Positions 1 to 9,806 are shown, numbered from the stretch's first letter. The stretch: DNA of 64,000 nt from Microbacterium radiodurans (GCF_008710705.1 NZ_VYRZ01000002.1:744001-808000), one strand, 5' to 3'. The notes: generated by a model from the letters alone, not told the origin. Numbers and translations are program-made.

Positions 1-933
1 CGCCGACTGCGGTCCGTCCAAGGCGATCTGCACGCGCGCGGCATGCCGGGTGGCGGCCGCCCGCTCGGCGACACGAACGGCCACCGCCTCGGCGAGCTCG
101 GACGAATCGGTCACGAGGACGGCCGCCGCCTGCTCGTCGTGCTCGGCCTGACTCACGAGGTCGGCCGCGACGAGCGCGGGGTCGGCGTCGGCATCGGCGA
201 CGACGAGGATCTCGGTCGCCCCCGCCTCCGAGTCGGTGCCGACGATGCCGGCGACGACGCGCTTGGCGAGCGCCACGAAGTTGTTCCCCGGTCCGGAGAT
301 GACATCGACCGGGTCGAGGCCGAGGCTCGGGACACCGTGGGCGAAGGCGCCGATCGCGCCGGCACCGCCCATGGCGTAGACCTCCGTCACGTCGAGGAGG
401 CGCGCCGCGGCGAGGATCACCGGGTGCACGCGCCCGCCGTGGTCGCGCTGGGGCGGCGAGGCCAGCGCGACGGCGCGCACTCCCGCGACCTGCGCCGGCA
501 CGACGTTCATGATGACGCTCGACGGGTAGACCGCCTTGCCTCCCGGCACGTAGACGCCGACGCGTCGCACGGGGCGCCAGCGCTGCTCGATGCGCGCGCC
601 GGGTCCGATCTCGGTCACGACGTCCGGCGGGACCTGAGCGGCGGAGGCGATGCGAACGCGCCGGATCGCTTCTTCGAGGGCCGAGCGCACGGCAGGCTCG
701 AGTCCCGCGAGCGCCTCGTTCAGGTGGTGCTGGGGAACGCGGATCGCGTGCCCCTCGACGCCGTCGAAGCGCTCCGCCTGGCCACGGAGAGACGTCTCCC
801 CGTGCTCGGCGACATCAGCCACGATCTCGGCGGCCGTGGCGAGCGCGAGGTCGCGCGCGGCCTGAGCGCGCGGGACGGCGGCGAGCAGCTCGGCGGCGGT
901 CAGTTCACGACCGCGCAGATCGATGGTGCGCAT
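1..933 (-). CDS. hisD: Histidinol dehydrogenase, C-terminus cut by window edge
   Basis: Oxidises L-histidinol to L-histidine with NAD in the last two steps of histidine synthesis in the cytoplasm. About 311 residues are visible of a family length near 430. The translation starts MRTIDLRGRELT at the ATG ending at 933. It contains VPGGKAVYPSSVIM and the family signature ISGPGNNFVALAK, followed by ATEILVVADADADP. The C-terminal catalytic Glu/His region lies outside the window. It follows the membrane protein gene by 41 bases on the same strand, so the two may share a transcript with dnaE. No other histidine gene is visible here; the rest of a his operon could lie to the left. Confidence 0.95.
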   Translation of the reverse strand, partial: MRTIDLRGRELTAAELLAAVPRAQAARDLALATAAEIVADVAEHGETSLRGQAERFDGVEGHAIRVPQHHLNEALAGLEPAVRSALEEAIRRVRIASAAQVPPDVVTEIGPGARIEQRWRPVRRVGVYVPGGKAVYPSSVIMNVVPAQVAGVRAVALASPPQRDHGGRVHPVILAAARLLDVTEVYAMGGAGAIGAFAHGVPSLGLDPVDVISGPGNNFVALAKRVVAGIVGTDSEAGATEILVVADADADPALVAADLVSQAEHDEQAAAVLVTDSSELAEAVAVRVAERAAATRHAARVQIALDGPQSA

Positions 934-974
934 CGTTCCAGGCTACTGCGCGCGGCGGGGTGCCACGTGCGGAC

Positions 975-2078
975 TCAGCCGCGGACGACGTCCTCGGTCT
1001 CGTGGAGGTACCCGATGCGACCGTCCTCGTGGCGGACGACGAACACGCCGCCGCGATCCTCGATGACGAGCGCCCAGGCGGTCGGGCCGACGCGGAACAG
1101 CGGGGCTCCCGACTCGTCGAGCACATCGCGCTCCTCCGGCGCCAATGCCCAGAACGCCTGCTGAGCGGATGCGGGAGTGGTCGCGGTCTGCGCGGTCTCA
1201 TCGACCCCGGCGAACGGCTCAGCGGCGTCCGCGGGAGCAGGCGCGTCGTGCGCCTGCGAAGCGGCGTGCCCCCATCCGGCGCGGGAAGCGGCGGAAGCCG
1301 TGTCCGAGACGCCGGCGGGACGAGCGGCGGCGGGGCGGGCGACGACGGGACGCGTCGGACGAGCGAGGCGATGGGCCGGAGCTTCCGGGCGGTGGCGGAA
1401 ATCCTCGCCGAGGACCGGAAGGTGAGGAGCGACGACCGTGAGGACGACGCCCGCGAGCATGAGGAGGAACTCGACCCAGACGACCCAGCTCGCGACGAAG
1501 ACGCGCGTCTGCGCGAGCGCGACGAACGCGCCCCAGATGATTCCGAGCCAGACGAGGGCCGCGACCGAGAAGGCGACCGAGGCGAACTGGTCGATCCCGA
1601 GCGAGCCGACCCGCCGGATCCCCTGCGGCGAGAACCGGCGCAGGAGCAGCAGGAACACCGCGGCCGTGGGGACACCGATCGTGAGCACCCAGTCGATGCC
1701 GGCGCTCCACACGGACGAACCGGCGCCGAAGCGGCCGTAGATCGGGAAGAACGAGAAGATGAACGACAGCGCCCAGACGCCGAGCAGCGACACTTCACGG
1801 ATCGACAGCGGTCCGACACCGTACTGCGGCGCAACCGTGTCGCCTACAGCCCTGTCGTCGGCAGCCCTGTCGCCGGCGCGGTCATCGGCCGCGGCGGGCG
1901 CGGGCTCGTCGATCGGCTCGTCCGCGTCGGATCCGGACAGCGGCTCGACCACGTCGGTGCGAGCCGAGTCGTCGACCGTCGCCGCACTGCGGTCGGGCGC
2001 GTCGACCGACGCGCTGAACGCCGGCGCGTCGACGTCGCTGCGATCGTGGTCGGGCTGGATGTTCTTGTCGTCCGTCAC
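975..2078 (-). CDS. Conserved hypothetical membrane protein
   Basis: A 367-residue protein of unknown function. The first ~85 residues are acidic and Asp/Ala-rich. Four hydrophobic segments follow (around residues 95-205, e.g. LLGVWALSFIFSFFPIYG and FLLMLAGVVLTVVAPHL), then a Pro/Ala-rich basic linker and a compact C-terminal domain ending GYLHETEDVVRG. I chose the GTG at 2078 because GAAGGGA lies 6-7 bases upstream; reading further upstream would run through dnaE in another frame. It lies between dnaE (50-base gap) and hisD, so co-transcription is likely. A homologue between dnaE and hisD is common in Microbacteriaceae (my recollection of family synteny). No catalytic motif is visible. Confidence 0.85.
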   Translation of the reverse strand: MTDDKNIQPDHDRSDVDAPAFSASVDAPDRSAATVDDSARTDVVEPLSGSDADEPIDEPAPAAADDRAGDRAADDRAVGDTVAPQYGVGPLSIREVSLLGVWALSFIFSFFPIYGRFGAGSSVWSAGIDWVLTIGVPTAAVFLLLLRRFSPQGIRRVGSLGIDQFASVAFSVAALVWLGIIWGAFVALAQTRVFVASWVVWVEFLLMLAGVVLTVVAPHLPVLGEDFRHRPEAPAHRLARPTRPVVARPAAARPAGVSDTASAASRAGWGHAASQAHDAPAPADAAEPFAGVDETAQTATTPASAQQAFWALAPEERDVLDESGAPLFRVGPTAWALVIEDRGGVFVVRHEDGRIGYLHETEDVVRG

Positions 2079-2128
2079 GGCTGTCCCTTCGTCGCAGATG
2101 TTGCGCTGCGCAGGCGATACTACCCGGC

Positions 2129-5100
2129 TCACCCCAGACACTGCGGCCCGAGGAGTCCTTTCAGTTCGCCGTAGAGATCGGCGGTCACCCGCACCGGAAT
2201 CGGGACCTCGAACACCTTCGCCACCCCGGCCCGATGGAGCTTGAGCGACACCTCGGTGTCGCCGGGATGCCGGCGGAGCGTGGCGGCGAGGTCGGAGATC
2301 GTCGTCTCGGTCGCCCGCTGCTCGGGAAGGATGAGCACGAGTTCGCCGGACGCGTCGAACGATCCGAGATCGGGCGCGAGCGCCGATTGTCCGTGGAGAT
2401 TGAGCCCGTCGTCGCGTCGCGACACCCGACCGCGGACGACGAGCACCGAATCGGGCTGGAGCATCGACTGGAACTCGGTGTACGTCTTGCCCATGAACAT
2501 CACCGTCACCTCGCCGTCGAAGTCCTCGACGGTGATCATGCCGTACGGGTTGCCGCTCTGCTTCGCCACGCGGTGCTGGACGCTCGTCACGAGTCCGGCC
2601 ACGGTCACCTGGTCGCCGTCCTGGACGTCCTCGGACGCCAGCAGGTCGTGGATGGACGTCGAGGCGTGCTTGGCCAGCGGGATCTCGAGCCCGGCCAGCG
2701 GATGGTCCGACACGTAGAGCCCGAGCATCTCGCGCTCGAACGCGAGCTTGTCCTTCTTCGTCCATTCCGGACGCTCGGGGACCTTCGCGGGCATGACCTC
2801 TTCGGCCTCGTCGTACAGGCTGTCGAAGTCGAACCCGACGGCGCCGGTCGCCGCCTTGCGCTTGGCATCGACGGCGGCTTCGACGGCATCCTCGTGGATC
2901 TCCATGAGCGCGCGGCGCGTCGAACCGAGCGAGTCGAAGGCGCCGGCCTTGATCAGCGACTCGACGGTGCGCTTGTTCGAGACGTGCAGCGGCACCTTGG
3001 TGAGGAAGTCGTGGAAGCTCACGTAGCTGTCGTCGGCGCGCGCGGAGATGATGCCGTCGACGACGTTCGCGCCGACGTTGCGCACCGCGCCGAGTCCGAA
3101 GCGGATGTCTTCGCCGACGGCGGCGAAGTACCGGATCGATTCGCCCACGTCCGGCGGAAGCACCTTGATGCCCATACGTCGGCACTCGTTGAGGTACACC
3201 GCCATCTTGTCCTTCGAGTCGCCGACGCTCGTCAGCAGCGCCGCCATGTACTCGGCCGGGTAGTGCGCCTTGAGGTAGGCCGTCCAGTACGACACGAGTC
3301 CGTAGGCGGCCGAATGGGCTTTGTTGAAGGCGTAGTCGGAGAAGGGCAGGAGGATGTCCCACAGCGCCTTGACGGCGTCGTCGCCGTACCCGCGCTCCTT
3401 CATTCCGCCCGCGAAGCCCTCGTACTGCTTGTCGAGTTCGGACTTCTTCTTCTTGCCCATCGCGCGCCGGAGGATGTCGGCCTGACCGAGCGAGAACCCG
3501 GCGACCTTCTGCGCGATCGCCATGACCTGCTCCTGATAGATGATCAGGCCGTAGCTGGTGTCGAGGATGTCGCGCAGCGGCTCTTCGAGCTCGGGGTGGA
3601 TCGGGGTGATCGGCTGCAGGCCGTTTTTACGCAGGGCGTAGTTGGTGTGTGAGTTCGCCCCCATGGGTCCCGGCCGGTAGAGCGCGATGACGGCCGAGAT
3701 GTCCTCGAAGTTGTCGGGCTTCATGAGGCGCAGAAGCGAGCGCATCGGGCCGCCGTCGAGCTGGAACACGCCGAGCGTGTCGCCGCGCGTGAGCAGGTCG
3801 TATGCGGCACGGTCCTCGAGCGCGAGCTGCTCGAGATCGAGCTCCTCGCCCCGGTTCATCCGGATGTTGTCGAGGGCGTCGGAGATGATCGTGAGGTTTC
3901 GCAGCCCCAGGAAGTCCATCTTGATGAGCCCGAGGGTCTCGCACGACGGGTAGTCGAACTGCGTGACGATCTGCCCGTCCTGCTCGCGGCGCATGATGGG
4001 GATGATGTCGAGCAGCGGCTCGGACGACATGATGACGCCGGCCGCATGCACGCCCCACTGACGCTTCAGCCCCTCGAGCCCGAGGGCACGGTCGAAGACG
4101 GTCTTCGCCTCGGGATCGGAGTCGATCAGCGCGCGGAACTCGCTCGCCTCCTTGAACCGCGGGTGGTTCTTGTCGAACATGCCGTCGAGCGGCATGTCCT
4201 TACCCATGACCGCGGGCGGCATGGCCTTCGTGAGCTTCTCGCCCATGCTGAAGGGGAAGCCGAGGACGCGGCCGGCGTCCTTCAGCGCCTGCTTGGACTT
4301 GATCGTGCCGTAGGTGACGATCTGCGCGACGCGCTCGGATCCGTACTTCTCGGTGACGTACTCGATCACCTCGCCGCGGCGACGATCGTCGAAGTCGACG
4401 TCGAAGTCGGGCATCGAGACGCGGTCGGGGTTGAGGAACCGCTCGAAGATCAGTCCGTGCTCGAGGGGATCGAGGTCGGTGATGCGCATGGCGTAGGCGA
4501 CCATGGATCCGGCGCCCGAACCGCGCCCGGGCCCCACGCGGATGCCGTTGTCCTTCGCCCAGTTGATGAAGTCGGCGACGACGAGGAAGTAGCCCGGGAA
4601 GCCCATCTGCAGGATGATGCCGGTCTCGTACTCCGCCTGCTTGCGCACCTTGTCGGGGATCCCGCCGGGATAGCGGTAGTGGAGCCCGGTCTCGACCTCT
4701 TTGATGAGCCAGCTGTCCTCGGTCTCACCGTCGGGCACGGGGAAACGCGGCATGTAGTTCGCGGACGTGTTGAACTCGACCTCGCACCGCTCGGCGATGA
4801 GCAGCGTGTTGTCGCAGGCTTCCGGGTGATCGCGGAAGAGCTGCCGCATCTCCTGCGCCGTCTTGATGTAGTAGCCGTCGCCGTCGAACTTGAACCGATT
4901 GGGGTCGTCGAGCGTCGAGCCCGACTGCACGCAGAGCAGCGCCGCGTGGGCATCGGCTTCGTGCTGGTGCGTGTAGTGCGAGTCGTTCGTCGCCACCAGC
5001 GGAATGTCGAGGTCTTTCGCGAGGCGCAGCAGGTCGGTCATCACGCGGCGCTCGATGGAGAGCCCGTGATCCATGATCTCGGCGAAGTAGTTCTCTTTGC

Positions 5101-5647
5101 CGAAGATGTCCTGGAACTCCGCCGCCGCGGCACGCGCGGCGTCGTACTGCCCGAGCCGCAGCCGCGTCTGCACCTCGCCCGAGGGGCATCCGGTCGTCGC
5201 GATGAGGCCCGCGCCGTACGTCTGCAGCAGCTCGCGGTCCATGCGCGGCTTGAAGTAATACCCCTCCATGCTCGAGAGCGAGCTGATCCGGAAGAGGTTG
5301 TGCATGCCCTGCGTGCTCTGGCTCCACATGGTCATGTGGGTGTACGCGCCCGAGCCGGAGACGTCGTCGCTCTTCTGCTCGGGCGTTCCCCAGGCGACCC
5401 TCGACTTGTCGCTGCGGTGGGTTCCCGGCGTGACATACGCCTCGAGGCCGATGATCGGCTTGACCCCGGCGGCGTTCGCGGCGCGGTAGAACTCGAAGGC
5501 CGCGAAGGTGTTGCCGTGGTCGGTGACGGCGATCGCCGGCATCCCGTATTCGGATGCCGCCTGCGTCATCGACGAGATCTTGGCCGCACCGTCGAGCATC
5601 GAGTACTCGCTGTGCACGTGCAGGTGAACGAAGGAGTCGGATGCCAC
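2129..5647 (-). CDS. dnaE: DNA polymerase III alpha subunit (DnaE1 type)
   Basis: Replicative polymerase catalytic subunit, 1172 residues, normal for actinobacterial DnaE1. The N-terminal PHP domain (about 5-290) keeps metal-ligand motifs: HLHVHSEYS at the start, AVTDHGN, GLEAYV and NDSHYTH. In mycobacterial DnaE1 an intact PHP domain is the proofreading exonuclease, so the same is inferred here. The polymerase active site carries PDFDVDFDD near residues 410-417. Helix-hairpin-helix and OB-fold segments (about 1000-1075, TVAGLVTSVQHR) end the protein. The start is GTG (MASDSFVHLH). A divergent Nudix gene begins 47 bases upstream, so that short gap must hold the promoters of both. Confidence 0.97.
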   Translation of the reverse strand: MASDSFVHLHVHSEYSMLDGAAKISSMTQAASEYGMPAIAVTDHGNTFAAFEFYRAANAAGVKPIIGLEAYVTPGTHRSDKSRVAWGTPEQKSDDVSGSGAYTHMTMWSQSTQGMHNLFRISSLSSMEGYYFKPRMDRELLQTYGAGLIATTGCPSGEVQTRLRLGQYDAARAAAAEFQDIFGKENYFAEIMDHGLSIERRVMTDLLRLAKDLDIPLVATNDSHYTHQHEADAHAALLCVQSGSTLDDPNRFKFDGDGYYIKTAQEMRQLFRDHPEACDNTLLIAERCEVEFNTSANYMPRFPVPDGETEDSWLIKEVETGLHYRYPGGIPDKVRKQAEYETGIILQMGFPGYFLVVADFINWAKDNGIRVGPGRGSGAGSMVAYAMRITDLDPLEHGLIFERFLNPDRVSMPDFDVDFDDRRRGEVIEYVTEKYGSERVAQIVTYGTIKSKQALKDAGRVLGFPFSMGEKLTKAMPPAVMGKDMPLDGMFDKNHPRFKEASEFRALIDSDPEAKTVFDRALGLEGLKRQWGVHAAGVIMSSEPLLDIIPIMRREQDGQIVTQFDYPSCETLGLIKMDFLGLRNLTIISDALDNIRMNRGEELDLEQLALEDRAAYDLLTRGDTLGVFQLDGGPMRSLLRLMKPDNFEDISAVIALYRPGPMGANSHTNYALRKNGLQPITPIHPELEEPLRDILDTSYGLIIYQEQVMAIAQKVAGFSLGQADILRRAMGKKKKSELDKQYEGFAGGMKERGYGDDAVKALWDILLPFSDYAFNKAHSAAYGLVSYWTAYLKAHYPAEYMAALLTSVGDSKDKMAVYLNECRRMGIKVLPPDVGESIRYFAAVGEDIRFGLGAVRNVGANVVDGIISARADDSYVSFHDFLTKVPLHVSNKRTVESLIKAGAFDSLGSTRRALMEIHEDAVEAAVDAKRKAATGAVGFDFDSLYDEAEEVMPAKVPERPEWTKKDKLAFEREMLGLYVSDHPLAGLEIPLAKHASTSIHDLLASEDVQDGDQVTVAGLVTSVQHRVAKQSGNPYGMITVEDFDGEVTVMFMGKTYTEFQSMLQPDSVLVVRGRVSRRDDGLNLHGQSALAPDLGSFDASGELVLILPEQRATETTISDLAATLRRHPGDTEVSLKLHRAGVAKVFEVPIPVRVTADLYGELKGLLGPQCLG

Positions 5648-5694
5648 GCACCGAGTCTACGTTCGACCTCCGACACCCGACCTAGGCTGGGCGC

Positions 5695-6168
5695 ATGGCT
5701 ACCCCCGAGTTCGTCCTCGAGCTGCGCGACAAGATCGGCACCGCGCCGCTCCCCCTCGTCGGCGTCACCGCGATCGTCTTCCGCGACGAGAAGGTGCTGA
5801 TCGGCCGCCGTGCCGACAACGGCAGCTGGCAGCCGGTGTCGGGCATCGTCGACCCCGGCGAGGAGCCCGCCGACGCCGCTGTGCGCGAATGCCGCGAGGA
5901 GGCCGGGATCGAGGTCAGGGTCGACCGCCTCGCGCTCGTCCACCAGATCCCCCGCATCGTCTACGCCAACGGCGACCAGGTCGACTACCTCGACCTCGTC
6001 TTCCGCTGCACGTGGGTCTCGGGCGACCCTCATCCCGCGGACGGCGAGCTCACCGATGTCGGGTTCTACGACCTCGGCCAGATGACCGATGTCGCGCCGG
6101 AGCACGTCCGGAAGATCGCGCTCGCGATCGCCGAGGACGACCCCGCGACCTTCCGCGGCGGCCGGTGA
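5695..6168 (+). CDS. Nudix hydrolase
   Basis: A 157-residue Nudix-superfamily pyrophosphohydrolase, probably acting on a nucleotide derivative; the substrate cannot be told from sequence. The Nudix box fits G-x5-E-x7-REUxEExGU: G at GIVDPGEE, then RECREEAGI. The following strand LVHQIPRIVYANGDQVDYLD and the spacing of WVSGDPHPADGE resemble the ADP-ribose/NADH-type subgroup, a weak assignment. It is divergent from dnaE. Its TGA overlaps the next gene's ATG by one base (TGATG), suggesting translational coupling with the cyclodeaminase-like protein. Confidence 0.92.
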   Translation: MATPEFVLELRDKIGTAPLPLVGVTAIVFRDEKVLIGRRADNGSWQPVSGIVDPGEEPADAAVRECREEAGIEVRVDRLALVHQIPRIVYANGDQVDYLDLVFRCTWVSGDPHPADGELTDVGFYDLGQMTDVAPEHVRKIALAIAEDDPATFRGGR

Positions 6169-6761
6169 TGTCGGAGATCCGCCTCGAGGACCTCCTCGAC
6201 GCCCTGGCCCGCGATCAGGGCGATCCCGGGGGCGGAACCGCCAGCGGAGTCGTCACCGCCATCGCCGCGTCGCTCGCGCAGATGGTGTGCCGTTACAGCG
6301 ACCCCGACCGAACTGGCGACATCGACCGCCGGCTCGGCGACCTCCGCGCGCGGGTGCTCGACGCCGCGGCGGACGACGGACACGCCTCGGGCGCGCTGGG
6401 CGCCGCGCTGCGTCCCGCCGAGGACGGGACCGCGGCCCGCGGTCGGCGGATCGTCGACGCGGCGAGCCGCGCCGTGGCGACGTCGGCTGCGCTCGGCGGA
6501 CTCGCCCTCGAGGTCTGGGACGAGCTGCGAGGCGTCATCGAGATCGGAAACCGGCACCTCATGTCGGACGCGGCCGTCGCCGCGGACGCCGTCGCGGCCG
6601 GTCTCGGCGGGGCGGCGACGAACCTCCGAGGCGGATTCGCGCTCCTCGCCGCGCACGGCGACGCCGCGCCGCTCCAGGGTCGGTACGGCGATCTCGTCGA
6701 CCGCCTGCTCTCGGCGCGCCGCGACGCTCGCGAGGCCGCGGACCGACTCGGCGAGGCCTGA
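6168..6761 (+). CDS. Cyclodeaminase/cyclohydrolase family protein (FTCD-C-like)
   Basis: A 197-residue, mostly helical protein matching the formiminotransferase-cyclodeaminase C-terminal family (FchA-like). Diagnostic features are the N-terminal glycine-rich DPGGGTASGVVTAIAASLA and the later block EIGNRHLMSDAAVAADAVA, which corresponds to the family's conserved N-x-x-x-x-SD segment. Family members act on formimino- or methenyl-tetrahydrofolate. No other folate gene is adjacent, so the reaction remains inferred. The start ATG overlaps the Nudix stop codon. It converges with the pseudouridine synthase gene across an 18-base gap with no obvious hairpin. Confidence 0.85.
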   Translation: MSEIRLEDLLDALARDQGDPGGGTASGVVTAIAASLAQMVCRYSDPDRTGDIDRRLGDLRARVLDAAADDGHASGALGAALRPAEDGTAARGRRIVDAASRAVATSAALGGLALEVWDELRGVIEIGNRHLMSDAAVAADAVAAGLGGAATNLRGGFALLAAHGDAAPLQGRYGDLVDRLLSARRDAREAADRLGEA

Positions 6762-6779
6762 GCAGCCCGCACAGCGCGG

Positions 6780-7700
6780 TCAGTCGCCGCCGAGCACCTC
6801 GAGGGCTCGGGCGAGGTCCGGCGCGTAGGGCGATGAGAACGTCGCCCACTCCCCCGACACCGGGTGCGCGAACGCCAGCTGGTGCGCGTGGAGCCACTGC
6901 CGAGTCAGGCCCAGGCGGGCGGAGAGGGTCGGATCGGCTCCGTAGAGCGGGTCGCCGACGCACGGATGCCGGTGAGCCGCCATGTGGACGCGGATCTGGT
7001 GAGTCCGGCCGGTCTCCAGGTGGATCTCGAGGAGCGACGCGCCGGGGAACGCCTCGAGCGTCTCGTAGTGCGTGACGGAGTCCTTGCCGGTCGGTGTGAC
7101 GGCGAACTTCCACGAGTGCGAGGGATGCCGGCCGATCGGCGCGTCGATCGTGCCGGCGAGCGGATCGGGATGTCCCTGGACGACCGCGTGGTAGATCTTC
7201 TCCACCTCGCGCTCCTTGAACGCGCGCTTCAGCGCGATGTACGCGCGCTCGCTCTTGGCGACCGCCATGAGACCACTGGTCCCGACGTCGAGCCGGTGGA
7301 CGACGCCCTGCCGTTCGGGCGCGCCGGTGGTCGCGATGCGGAAGCCCGCGGCCGCGAGGGCTCCGAGCACGGTCGGGCCGTCCCATCCGAGCGAGGGATG
7401 CGCGGCGACACCGGCGGGCTTGTCGACGACGACGATGTCGTCGTCGTCGTGCACGATGCCGAGATCGGGGACGTCCACCGGGACGATCCGCGCCTCGGCG
7501 CGCTCCTCCCAGAAGACGTCGAGCCACCCGCCGGCGACGAGCTTGTCGGACTTGCCGAGAACGCGACCGTCCAGACTCACTCCGCCGGCCTCGGCGGCCT
7601 CGGCCGCGAAGGTCCGCGAGAAGCCGAGCAGCTTCGCCAGTGCGGCGTCGACTCGGACGCCGTCGAGCCCGTCGGGAACGGGGAGAGCGCGCTGAGGCAT
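6780..7700 (-). CDS. rluD: RluA-family 23S rRNA pseudouridine synthase
   Basis: A 306-residue pseudouridine synthase. An N-terminal S4 RNA-binding domain (about 14-60, [19 protein letters not shown]) precedes the catalytic domain with [11 protein letters not shown]; the catalytic Asp is about residue 138. The RluD-like architecture suggests modification of 23S rRNA helix 69 or a related site; exact specificity is inferred. The ATG at 7700 lies one base after the lspA stop codon (TGAGATG), which argues against longer upstream starts. The lspA-rluD pair is widely conserved in Actinobacteria (Rv1539-Rv1540 in M. tuberculosis). Confidence 0.93.
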   Translation of the reverse strand: MPQRALPVPDGLDGVRVDAALAKLLGFSRTFAAEAAEAGGVSLDGRVLGKSDKLVAGGWLDVFWEERAEARIVPVDVPDLGIVHDDDDIVVVDKPAGVAAHPSLGWDGPTVLGALAAAGFRIATTGAPERQGVVHRLDVGTSGLMAVAKSERAYIALKRAFKEREVEKIYHAVVQGHPDPLAGTIDAPIGRHPSHSWKFAVTPTGKDSVTHYETLEAFPGASLLEIHLETGRTHQIRVHMAAHRHPCVGDPLYGADPTLSARLGLTRQWLHAHQLAFAHPVSGEWATFSSPYAPDLARALEVLGGD

Positions 7701-7701
7701 C

Positions 7702-8283
7702 TCAGGCGTCCGCGTCGGTCGTGGCGGCATCCGTCGCCGCGTCCGTGCGCTCGACGCGACGCTCCCGCGTGCCGTCGAACCGGATGCCGATGACGACGAG
7801 GACGGCCACCGAGATCATCATCGTGACGATGAACATGTCGGCCACGTTGTAGATCGCAGACGGGAACCAGAGCCACATCCACGGTGTGTGGATGAAATCG
7901 ATGACGTGCCCGACGAGGAAGCCGGGTTCGCGGAGGAGCCGGTCAGTGAGGTTACCGAGCACGCCGCCCAACAGCAGCCCGAGGATGATCGCCCAGGCGC
8001 GGGATCGGACTCGCAGCGCGGTGAGAACGACGACGGCGATCGCCACGGCGGCGAGCGCGAGGGTGAAGACCCAGGTCACGCCCGTGCCGAGCGAGAACGC
8101 GGCGCCGGGGTTCTTCGTCAGGTAGAGCTGGAAGAAGTCGCCGAGAACGGGAACCGCCTGCTGGTAGGGCAGGTCGCGAAGCGCGAGGTACTTGGTGAAC
8201 TGGTCGGCGGCCAGCACCAGGGCCGCGAGAATCGCGACGATGGCACCGGCCGCCGGACCGTTCAGATGCGTGCGAGACGCCAA
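7702..8283 (-). CDS. lspA: Lipoprotein signal peptidase (signal peptidase II)
   Basis: Inner-membrane aspartyl protease that cleaves signal peptides of diacylated prolipoproteins. It has 193 residues and four hydrophobic segments. Family motifs are present: [29 protein letters not shown] (first catalytic Asp) and YNVADMFI (second catalytic Asp). The charged C-terminal tail after the last membrane segment is not conserved in the family. Its start lies 3 bases after the wag31 stop, and rluD starts one base after its own stop, so the three form one transcript. A likely client in this window is the solute-binding lipoprotein at 59788-61107. Confidence 0.96.
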   Translation of the reverse strand: MASRTHLNGPAAGAIVAILAALVLAADQFTKYLALRDLPYQQAVPVLGDFFQLYLTKNPGAAFSLGTGVTWVFTLALAAVAIAVVVLTALRVRSRAWAIILGLLLGGVLGNLTDRLLREPGFLVGHVIDFIHTPWMWLWFPSAIYNVADMFIVTMMISVAVLVVIGIRFDGTRERRVERTDAATDAATTDADA

Positions 8284-8286
8284 GGA

Positions 8287-8871
8287 TTACGCGCCGGCCG
8301 AGACACCCGTGGTGTCGAGGTCGCGCAGCTTGTTCTCGATAAAGCCGCGGAGCTGACCGCGGTAGTCCTTCTCGAACTGCTGCAGGTCCGCGATGCGGCC
8401 TTCGAGCGAAATGCGCTCGGCCTCGAGCCGGGCGACCTCGTCGCGACCGCGGGCCTCGGCCTCGGAGATGATGGATGCCGCCTGCGACTGAGCGTCGGAG
8501 ATGAGCTTGTCGCGCTGCGCCTTGCCCTCGGCGACGTGCTCGTCGTGGAGGCGCTGGGCGAGCTCGATGATGCCGGCGGATGCCGCGGCGGGACCGGCAT
8601 CGGTCGTCGGGGCGGGAGCGGGCTCGACGGCGGCGACGGGTGCGGGCACCTCCTCGACGACCGACTCCTCGGCGGGAGCGGGGGCCGCGGGGGTCTCACC
8701 CGACTCGAAAGCGGCGAGCTTCGTCTTGAGCTCTTCGTTCTCAGCGATCGTCTTGCGCCACTCGACGACGATCTCGTCGAGGAAGTCGTCGACCTCGTCC
8801 GGGTCGAATCCTTCCTTGAAACGCACGTGCTGGAACTGCTTGGTGACGACGTCTTCAGGGGTCAAAGCCAT
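8287..8871 (-). CDS. wag31: DivIVA/Wag31 polar growth protein
   Basis: Coiled-coil scaffold of 194 residues that marks curved poles and septa and directs apical cell-wall growth in Actinobacteria. The N-terminal lipid-binding region (MALTPEDVVTKQF, then DPDEVDDFLDEIV) is typical. An Ala/Pro-rich linker (about 65-105) separates it from a long C-terminal coiled coil (about 105-185). AGAGGAC sits just upstream of the ATG. A 133-base gap separates it from yggT, so it may have its own promoter in addition to read-through from the division cluster. In mycobacteria Wag31 is phosphorylated by PASTA kinases; a PknL-like kinase is encoded at 28157-30106. Confidence 0.96.
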   Translation of the reverse strand: MALTPEDVVTKQFQHVRFKEGFDPDEVDDFLDEIVVEWRKTIAENEELKTKLAAFESGETPAAPAPAEESVVEEVPAPVAAVEPAPAPTTDAGPAAASAGIIELAQRLHDEHVAEGKAQRDKLISDAQSQAASIISEAEARGRDEVARLEAERISLEGRIADLQQFEKDYRGQLRGFIENKLRDLDTTGVSAGA

Positions 8872-9004
8872 GGTGTTGTCCTCTTTCAGGGCTCACGACG
8901 CGGGCCGGTCAGCCGGCACCCGCCGCAGCGGGCCGTACCCACCCAGCATAGTCCGAGGCTTCCGGGGACCGCGACGGGCCCCCGGAGGCGACGGCACCGG
9001 GGCA

Positions 9005-9307
9005 TCACACCGAGGCCAGCGCCTGGGTGACGGACAGGAGGATGAAGCAGAGCAGCATCGTGAGCGGGAATGCGAGATCGATCGCGATGACGCCGAGCCG
9101 CAACGGAGGGATGAAACGACGGAACATCTTGATCGGCGGATCGGTGATCGTGTAGACGACCTCGGCGAGCACGAGCGCGACGCCGCGGGGTCGCCATTCG
9201 CGATTGAACAGCGGGATGTACTCGAGGATCAGTCGGATGAACAGAACCAGGATGTACAGCAGCAGCAGGAAGTAGACGAGCGCGGCGATCAGCCGTACGG
9301 CATCCAC
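9005..9307 (-). CDS. yggT: YggT/YlmG family membrane protein
   Basis: A 100-residue protein with two hydrophobic segments (LIAALVYFLLLLYILVLF near the N-terminus and a C-terminal one, DLAFPLTMLLCFILLSV). Between them lies the family signature around LNREWRPRG and VYTITDPPIKMFRRFIPPLRLG. YggT proteins are encoded beside sepF in most Gram-positive bacteria and are linked to division or membrane organisation; the mechanism is not settled. I chose the GTG at 9307 (VDAVRLIAAL), which lies 7 bases after the sepF stop. Longer starts would overlap sepF with a very basic, non-conserved leader. Confidence 0.92.
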   Translation of the reverse strand: MDAVRLIAALVYFLLLLYILVLFIRLILEYIPLFNREWRPRGVALVLAEVVYTITDPPIKMFRRFIPPLRLGVIAIDLAFPLTMLLCFILLSVTQALASV

Positions 9308-9314
9308 TATGTGA

Positions 9315-9776
9315 TCACTGCGCGAACGGCGCCGCCTCAGGCTCTGCCTGGGCCACGGCACCGTCGCCGGAGACGGCGATGTTCTCGGGCGAGAGGAGGA
9401 ACACCTTGCTGGTCACCCGCTCGATGCGGCCGTAGAGCCCCAGCGAGAGTCCGCTCGCGAAGTCGATCAGTCGGCGCGCGTCGGCGTCGCTCATCTGCGA
9501 GAGGTTGATGATGACCGGCACGCCCTCGCGGAAGTTCTCGGCGATGATCTGCGCGTCCCGGTACTGCTTGGGGTGGACGGTCAGGATCTCGCTGACGGTT
9601 CCGGTCGTCGGCTGGCGCACGACGGCGGGCCGGTGGATCGGCGTCACCGGAGCCGCCGGCTTCTCGACCGACTTCTCGCGCCGGGCCGGCTGCTGCTCGG
9701 ACTGAGGTTCTTCATACATCTCTTCCTCGTCGGCGAGGCCCAGGTAGACCATGGTCTTCTTCAGCGGGTTCGACAT
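9315..9776 (-). CDS. sepF: Cell division protein SepF
   Basis: Membrane anchor of the FtsZ ring in Actinobacteria, which lack FtsA. The protein has 153 residues. An N-terminal amphipathic segment ([19 protein letters not shown]) should bind the membrane. An acidic/Pro-rich linker (about 20-65) follows, then the conserved SepF domain with [40 protein letters not shown] and [19 protein letters not shown]. It lies between yggS (30-base gap) and yggT (7-base gap), the standard order. Confidence 0.96.
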   Translation of the reverse strand: MSNPLKKTMVYLGLADEEEMYEEPQSEQQPARREKSVEKPAAPVTPIHRPAVVRQPTTGTVSEILTVHPKQYRDAQIIAENFREGVPVIINLSQMSDADARRLIDFASGLSLGLYGRIERVTSKVFLLSPENIAVSGDGAVAQAEPEAAPFAQ

Positions 9777-9806
9777 CGCATCCTCCGTTTGCTGTCTGTT
9801 CCGAGG

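Noticed and set aside
4046-5800. Long plus-strand open frame opposite dnaE
   Set aside because: It is antisense to strongly conserved dnaE and rich in Arg, Val, Asp and Gly, as expected from the reverse strand of GC-biased codons. No domain is recognisable.
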